This document shows positions 11,401-20,400 of a stretch of DNA of 64,000 nucleotides, in pieces. The stretch's first letter is position 1. Every line of letters begins with the position of its first letter. The position numbers were made by a program, and so were the translations under genes. Location: assembly GCA_037954325.1 (NCBI GenBank), contig JBBMNZ010000016.1, forward strand, positions 733,001-797,000. Direction: 5' to 3'. Source of the DNA: Fistularia commersonii. Lineage: Eukaryota; Chordata; Actinopteri; Syngnathiformes; Fistulariidae. The notes beneath the pieces are model-generated. The model did not search any database and was not told the DNA's origin. It saw only the letters and a list, made by a program, of their open reading frames with translations.

Positions 11401-14400
11401 ACGCTGTGTGTGCGTGTTTGTGACCACACAGAGGCCCCTTTGTGGTGCCCTGCTCTGATGCCCCTGCCGGACACGCCGGGCGGACCGAGCTGTGCCAGAC
11501 TCTGCTGCCCTTCCAACGCACCCCTCCCCAGCGAAGAGCTGGAGGTGACAAAAATTTGTGATCTGATGGTGGGATCTCACCCACTGATAGCGATATTGCT
11601 GTTTGTGGAAAGGTGCGGGCTGAGAATCTCTGAGAATCATGGTGATTATTACGAAAAAAAAAAAGGTTGTGCAAATGATGCCAGCAGAACTGGGGCACCG
11701 ACACACACTGACCCACTTTTTGTTCAAGTGTTCTAATTGTTATACTCAGACAACACATCCATATTAGGGTTATTGTTTGCGAATCCACAAAAAAGGTTTC
11801 TCGATTTCCCATCCAACAACATGCCAGGGACAGGCGATAAAAATACCCGTGCAGGTAAAGATGCAAGAAGAGACCGACTCCAGCCGGCCTCATCTTTACC
11901 AAGGTGCCCGAGCAAAGAAACACAGGAGAAATGCTAAGGAAGCAAGTTTGACACTTGTTTCGGTAGCAGTCGACGGGCATCCGCTTTTATCCAAGACAGG
12001 CCTCATCACTTTTAGAAAGCAGATAAGAATATGCAGCACGCTCGAAGGAGGAGCTTCAGGAGAGATGTTTCAGTTTTCTCTCCGACAGCAGTGCATGGAT
12101 CTCACTAATCTTAGTTATTTGCACTAAAATGAATGACGAACAGAAGATTCTCTTTGCTGTGTGTGCAGAGCGGAGCTGGAGAAGCCCAAGCGGCTAATCT
12201 GTGCATCACAGGGGACCCACAGCCTTTGGGATTTGGAGTTGTTCCTACATGAAAAAATACTAATACAAATACTAATTTCAAGGCACAGTTATGTAAATGT
12301 TAATCCTGCATTCGCAACGTACAGTGGACCCTGTCTACTTCACATTTCAGCTTTCGCTACTTTGTGGATTTTTTTTGTAACTCGGTTTTCTAAATAAATT
12401 GTTCTTTAGCAGGTTTTTTTTGCAGTATTTGAAAAAAATTCATGATGAAATTGCCCAGCATCTACCCAAAAGTCTGGTATAAACCCCAAGCGTAGCAGGA
12501 AGATGCTGACTATTGCAGACAAGATAAATCGTCTCAATATGTAAAAGGAAGCAGAAGTTCTGCTGAAGTCCGCCGACATTGCAGCATCAACCAATCTACA
12601 GTTCGTTACATTACTAAAGACGAAGCTAACATTGGGAAGACAGCGACCTTAAGCTTCAATAAAACGGCAAAATGGGTGATGACGAGACAAAAACTATTAA
12701 TTGTAAAAATGGATTGTGTGATATTTTAAAGTTTATTGTCCGTTACAATTATCCAAAAGTGTTTAGAATGCTGTATAAGAGTGTAGGAAGCGTAATACAG
12801 TCAATTGCTGGTTGATAACAGTTTGCGGGAGGCTGGTAAAGAGTTGAGTGAGGTTCGTTGAGTGTTAATATATCTGTAAATAACATCAAAATTATCACCT
12901 CTCTACTTTGCAGAAATTCTCTTTTAGCGGGGGGTCTTTGAACATGACTCCTGCGAAAAGTGAGGGTATACTGTACTCATGAGAAGTGAGGGCACATTGA
13001 AATTTACCATTCATTCATTCTCTACACAACTTATCCTGCATAGGCATTCTCGGCTGACATTGGGCGAGATGGTTGTTCGAGCAGTGCTTCAATTATTTTC
13101 TGTTATGCCCCCTCTAAGAAAAAGAAAACATTTCGTACCCACCCCACTCTCCGCCACAACTATAAATAGTATCATTTGTCTATAGCATTGTATCCTTATT
13201 GACTTTGAAGAAACAAAAAAAGAAAGAAATATAGATCAACCTGCCACGAAGAATAACTTTAACATTTAACATTTATTTAACATTTATTAACATAGCGGGA
13301 TGATTGTTTGCAACATTCGGCACGTTTTTGCTGAAAACACCAAGCGGCTTATCAGCATAATAGGGGTGTAATGTCTTTTAGTGATGCCTTAATTCAGGGG
13401 TGTCAAACTCATTTCTCATCGCAGGCCACATACAGCCTAGGTAGATGTCAAGTGGGCCGGACCATCAAAACAATAGCATATTCAACAATAAATAACCAAA
13501 ATATCATGTCTTTCCTCTGTTTTGGTGTAAAGAAGTACAAGGACATTAGAAAATCTTGGAATTTAATGACCAATCCCTTTACAAAACATTTCATGAAACA
13601 CCTTATATTTCCTTAGACAAAAGTGCAATTTACTACTATCATTCACATGTATGCATTGCAATCATGTGATCATGAGATCCCACTGATCGTACAAAGGCAC
13701 AAAACTTTAACAAGTAATTGGTATTGAAAAATATAGTAATGCACTTTAAGATTAAATGAGACTTATAAAGAAAGGGATTTTTCAATCATTTACACATGTG
13801 CATATAAAATCTAAATTTAAACCCTGCCTACACCCTCCAAACTAAAAAGGGGGCTATTAAATGTGTAAGGATGAGAGTATTCACCTGTCCTGTAAATGTG
13901 TAAACTTCATACATGAAACATGCATACACGTGCAATACATACTGAAAATGTATGGAGTTGCATGAAAAGTAGAATTCCATCAAACTCTTTATAGTGAAGC
14001 CTGTGACTAAGATTAAATTGCACATTTTTGCTAGCAATTAGGTAGCCGGCTTTTACCGCTGCTTCACTGATTTCACGGCTATCGGTGAAAGTGGACGCTG
14101 TTTACTCAGACCAGCCAGCAATTCGTTGATCTTATCTCTTCTCAGTTGTCTTTACAAGCTGTCATATTTTTCGCTCTGATGAGTCTCGTAGCGGCACCGT
14201 ATATTATATTCCTAAAATACCGAAACTTGTTGCAAACACGCTAAGCACAAAGGTTGACGTAGTCAATTTTTCTTTGAAAATTCTACACTTTTTAACTACT
14301 TTTCTGTTTTGATAACGACATTTTGGCTAATGAGGGAGTAGCGGAGGGGTAGAGAACAGGGTAAAAACAACGTCATAACAAGCAACAGGTGGTGCATGGA

Positions 14401-17400
14401 TAACGTCTGCTGATTGGTCCGTCTCAGTGATGCGAATTGTTGTCTACTCTGACCAAAATAGTGCGCCTCCTAGTGGAAAATTTTGAATTGCACTTAATAA
14501 AAAAAAAAAAATCCTTGTCTTTTATGCATTTTTTCACTTTCAAATTATCCTGCGGGCCTGGTCGAATCCCCTTGCGGGCCGTATGTTTGACACCCCTGCC
14601 TTAATTATTTGGCTTCATGCTGTCGACTGACAACATTTTTAGACACAGGAAACACACTTTCCTTGGCTCCCACCGTAGTCACTGTGAAGCAAAGCACTAC
14701 ATACTCTTCGTCATATTTAGTTATCGGACTTTCGCTTGTATCATTATCTCTGTCTCTGACCGCCTTTCTTAACATCACTGTTAAATATTTTCCATGGTGT
14801 TTCACTTCAAATTTCCTTCTCTGTACTGTGTGCGACATGTTCTGTGCCAAAAAATAGAGCTCATACGACACCATAAGCCCCACCATTTGAGAAGCAATGA
14901 CATAGACATGCAGCTAGTCACCCTTTCGTTCGCACGTCTGTAAAATTTAGGGTCTCCGAAGAACTTCTTGAATGTTTTTAAGACTGTTGGAGGAACCCCT
15001 GAGGAGCCCCTTGTGAGAATCCAACCAGGGACCTTCTTACCGTGCAGTGGAAGCATTTACTGTGCAGTCCATTTAAATAAACAATAAATGAAAGAAAATA
15101 CCCAGAAAGCAGGGATGTAGTGACACAAACGTATCCCAAACTCTATGAAACCTGACTCTTAGAATCACACTCCCAACAGGCGCAGTTTTTACCTGCACTG
15201 ATCAATAAAAAGCTGACTAGAGTCTCTGAAAAAGCAGATTCATTGAATTCATACTATTATTCTATCAATGATTTCTCTGACAAGGATTTATCGCGCACTC
15301 CCGTCACGCCGTATGACCACAGACAGGACTTACGTGGCCACCTGATGCATGACCTTGGTGGAGGTGTCCTTCAGCGTGTCCTTCAGATTGTCCTTGAAGT
15401 TGCTGAAGAACTTTCCCGCGCCACCTTTCACCATGTCCAGCAGACCCCCACCATAGTTGCCATCCATGTCTGGAGAGAGAGGAAATTTAAGAGGTTGAAT
15501 TACAACAGTGGGGAAGAAAATATGCACAGTTTGGTCAGATCATGTAAATGCAAAGATATTATAAGATCAAACCAAACTGTTATAGCTGTGCTATGAAGCC
15601 CCAACAAGAACCTTCAACTGAGTTTACGTTTGACCTGCTTAACACATGTATGGTCAGCAAATCATGATAGAAGTCAAAATAAAACATCACAACCAGTGCT
15701 TGGCTGGTTCCCCTGGTTCTTCTCAGATGCCTGTCAGTCTTACAGATGATAATCACGATGCAACTGGAAAACACGGAATGGGGAGCTGAAATATTTGCAA
15801 ATCAAGTCCTCTCAAATAAAGAAGTAAGAGCAAAAGTCTTTGTTACCACCGCTACAACATTCACACCCTCAACTTCATCACACTCTTGCTTTCCATCTCT
15901 GTCTATCTCCCTCGTTCACTCCCTTTCTACCTCAACCAGTCAAAGCCGAAGGCCGCCCCACGTCAAGCTGGGGTTTATGAAACTGAAGGTTTACTAGCGC
16001 AGAAACCAAGGTTTCAAAAAAAAAAACAAGGTTTCTGGGCTAGTAAAAAGGCAGTGTTTCAGTATAACTGTCACAAGGGAGTGTTGGGTTTTTGTAGATC
16101 ATCTTAAAGAGTCTGGTCCAGATCTGCTTTGCATGGAAACAGTCATCAGACAAACACGCTCCAATTTGGACGGCGTATAAATAACATCTGACTCGACCTG
16201 ACGATAACCAGCACGGTGACTCACATGAGTTGCATCAGTGAGTCTGTTGCCAGTGCGAGTCTCAGGCAGGGAGCTTTGCAGACGGCGCCGCGTCCTTGAC
16301 AAGGGCACCCTTCAATCCTGGATGACCGATTAAAAGCGGCCGACTTTGCCGTACGTGAACTGTGCGTTACATGATAAAATGCGGGAAATGGGGCACGGCG
16401 TGCCCAGACAAGCTGTCTCGCATTTTTGGCACCACAAGGCCTCACTAAAATCTCTAAATTTTCTCAAAAATTGGCCATGCACCTTATGTATGAATTCTTG
16501 TGGTGCTGACTGACCACTAACCAATTTTATGTGGCACACTGCGCTCAAGCGTCTCTAAAAAAAATTTCGTGCATCTTTGGTAAGCGACCAAGCCACTCTG
16601 TTTGATTGATTATCGGACCATTCCCATGTTGTCTCAAAGTTTACCCTTGGTTGAATATGGGTTGCAACGTCAGACAACCTTAGATAACTAATTATGTAGT
16701 GCGGGAATAGAACATTGTTCAAACCTCACACTAACTTCAAGTGTCTGCTATCGCTGGCAACAATAAACCAATCAGAGAACAATACATAGTACGCTTACCT
16801 CCGCCACTTTTTGTAACAGCAGCTCGACATATTACTGTACATTTGTGTGTATGAGGGCCACACAAAATGGCACCTGTTACGAAACATGCATACAAGGTGG
16901 AATTCAAACTTGAGGCTATCAGTCACGTGGTAGATCAGGGGTGACATACGCCCGCAAGCCAGATACCGGCCCACAAGGAGGTTCGATCAGGCCCGCAGAA
17001 TAATTTGAAAGTGAAAAACTGCATAAAAGACAAGGATTTAATTTGTTTAATTAAATGCAGCTCAAGAATTTTCCGCTAGGGGGCGCACTATTTTGGTCAG
17101 AGTGGAAGACAATCTGCATCACTGAGACAGACCAATCAGCAGACATTATCAATGCGCCGTCTGCTGCTTGTTATGATCTTGTTGCTACCCTGTTCTCTAC
17201 CTCCCCGCTACTCCCTCATTAGCCAAAATGTGGTTATCAAAACAGAGAAAAGTAGATGAAGAGTGTAGAATTTTCAAAGAAAAATGGACTACATCCTATT
17301 TATTTACGGAGACGCACAAGAAACCTTTGTGCTTGGCGTGTTTGCAACAAGTTTCGGTATTTTAGGAATATAATATTCGGCGCCACTACAAGACTCATCA

Positions 17401-20400
17401 CAGCAAAAAATATGACAGCTTGCAAGGACAACTGAGAAGAGATAAGATCAATGAATTCCTGGCGGGTTTGAGGAAACAGCAGTCCACTTTCACCCATAGC
17501 CGAAAAATCAGTGAAGCAGCGGTAAAAGCCGGCTACCTAATTGCTAGCAAAAATGTGCAATTTAATCTTAGTCACCGGCTTCACTACAAACGAGTTTGAT
17601 GGAATTCTACTTTTCATGCAACTCCATACATTTTCAATATGTATTGTATTTGTATACATGTTTCATGTATGAAGTTTACACATTTACAGGACAGGTGAAT
17701 ACTTTCTTCCTTACACATTTAATAGTACTATTTTTAGTTTGTAGGGTGCTGGCAGGGATTCAATTTAGATTTTATATGCACATGTGTAAATGGTTTAAAA
17801 ATCCCTTTCTTTATAAGTATCATTTAATCTTAAAGTGCATTACCATATTTTTCAATACCAATTACTTGTTAAAGTTTTGTGCCTTTGTACGATCAGTGGG
17901 ATCAGTTGCAATGCATACATGTGAATGATAAAAGTAAATTACACGTTTTTCTAAGGAAATATGAGGTGTTTCATGAAATGTTTTGTAAAAGAATTGTTCA
18001 TTAAATTCAAAGATTTTCCTAATGTCCTCGTACTTCATTACACCAAACATGATATTTTGGTTATTTATTGCTGAGTATGCTATTGTCTTAATGGTCCGGC
18101 CCACTTCACATCTACCTCGGCCGTATGTGGCCCACGATGAGAAATGAGTTTGACAGCCCTACAGTAGATGATGGGAATAGAGCAGCTGCGAAAGAATTAA
18201 ACATGAATGAATCAATGGTACAGAAGTGGAGGAAGCAAGCAGATAAAATGCGCCAAGTAAAGAAGAACAAACAGAGTTTCTGAGGGAACAAAGAGGAATG
18301 AATGAGATGAATAAAGTTCAACTGACAATTTTGTTTGGCTTTATACTCCGTATGTTTTATCATGCGCCTTATAATGTGATACGCCTTATGGCCCGCAAAA
18401 TACGATAATTAGAGAAATTATATTAAATTGATTATATAAATTAATTCCTCTTCCCTCAGCCGCAGGGAATCTTCAAATCAAATCAAATCTTTGTAGTTAC
18501 AGTTAACAGTTAGACAATTTATATTTCATTTTATTTCATTGTATTTCTTATTCTTCTTCCTTTCTACTATTATCTATTACTGTTATGCTTTTACTTGAAA
18601 CTCTGGCACAATAATTTCCTTCGGGATAAATAAAGTTGTTCTCATCTCATCTCATTCTCATCTCATTATACTTAAAACTGAAGCTGACATCCACTTACCA
18701 CCATCACAAAGCCACCTCCGGCAGCCTTTGGTTTCTGTCAGTCTTATCGACTTATAAAACCATAGTAAGATGCGTTCAGTGAATGAGGATCAATGGGTTG
18801 TGTTGACAATTCGGGACCAGGAAACATCTTACCATCTAATATCAAACATCATAAAATAAACACAGTGTATATAAAACGTGCTCTTGCCAGATTCTAAGAC
18901 TACAGTATTCTTGTAGGTGTAGCTGTCCACCACAAAAACTACTGTGAAGGAGTGGTCTGTCTCCCAGCATCTTGTTCTCTCCTGCATGATAAGTCTGAGA
19001 ACATCCGTCAAGTATGTTAAAAATCGCTGTTTCTGACTTTCAACAGGAGATTTCTATTAATCGCTCCTGCGCTGTTGCTGAAGTCTGACAGCACGAGGAG
19101 AGCTTTAACAGGTACCATGACAAAGACATGGATTATATTACTCTCACAGCCCTTATTGCTTTAGATGTCTCCAGCAGAAACAAACTCCTTCAACCAGCTT
19201 AGAAAAGTGAAGATCGGTGGGGAGAGGCGTAATAAAAAGAGACGAATAAGCGCACTGCAGTGCGGCACCGATGGAACGATCGCAACCCTGCTTTAAACCT
19301 CACAACCAGCTGAGTCTCTGTTTTATAGACCTCATCACCCCCTTCTAATCACCAGCAGGGTGACAGACAGCCAAGCCTTCCCAGTCTAAATGATCCTTCC
19401 TGAGATTAATCAATCGTTTGGACATTTTAACTTCCACGTTGACTTTCAATGGTGTGCTCAATGACTTTCAATGGCGTGACATGAGGAGGGGGGACCCTGA
19501 TCCAGCTATATCAAGATGCAAATGACTGACTCGTCTGTTGAGGCTCTGGAGATAAACTTGCCCTTCCGGACCAAGCTCTTGCAAATAATAGAAATCCAGA
19601 GGGCGGGTGGAGGGAGGGGGTCTGAAGCCTCCTTCCACCCAACAAGCACGAAGCCTTGTGCTGGGGTTATGCCCTAAACATCATCAAGAAAATCGAAAAA
19701 TCACCCATCTATACGTTGCTTCCAATGATCTCCAATAGACCATCTAAGAATTAGCCAGAATTTTGAACGTCAGATTCGAACCCTGGCCTCCTGATTGACA
19801 AAGAAACACAGCCGTTGTTCTGAAGCACTGAATGGTCGGTGAAACAGATTTGCGATCCGCTGCTTCCTTCTCAGGTCTCCCCTTAGTCCCAAGAGTCCAA
19901 ACTAAAACACAGGCTCATCAGTGCATCGGAACTACACTCCCACAAAAACTGCAGGTTGCAGCTCTTTTACGCCCAGACTGCAGAGACTTCTGTCGGCAGT
20001 TTACTTTTCACATTTGTACAGTACTGATTCCACTCGCCTTGCCTATGAAAAAGCTGGGTACTAGAAGAAAAAGAGCAGGCTGGTGTACTGCTGTGTGAGA
20101 TGTCTTGTTTCAACTGATGCAAAAACTTGCTGAGGGGCTACATGGTGGCACAGCGGTTAGTGCTTCTGCCTCACAACAAACAAGTCCCTGGTTTGATTCC
20201 GAAAGCCCTTTCTGTGCAGGGAGTTTCTACCATTTACTCACACAGTCCAAAAGTAATGCAGGAGCTTAATTGGAGTGTATTATTCAGACATGTGAGTGAG
20301 AGGGTGAATGCTTGTATGCCTCCATATGTCCCTGTGGTGGATCCAGCCTCTCGACCAATGACAGATGGGGTAAGATGAGCAGTATAGATAGTGAATGAAT

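Larger units (their letters stand above)
7001..12319. other. dnajc6 intron 2, left part: microsatellites, no gene
   Basis: The region contains (TG)n at 7804-7850, (GT)n at 8052-8095, (CA)n at 8281-8320 and (GT)n at 8441-8497. It also has AT-rich sequence at 9600-9770 and the tail repeat at 9768-9850. The 209-codon minus ORF at 11351-11980 has no family features. 10980-11330 is relatively GC-rich and could be a conserved element, but this cannot be judged alone. Confidence 0.5.

Noticed and set aside
11351..11980. 209-codon minus-strand ORF, the longest in the window
   Set aside because: It lies inside dnajc6 intron 2, shows no family words, has atypical low-complexity composition and no splice or promoter context; chance ORF.
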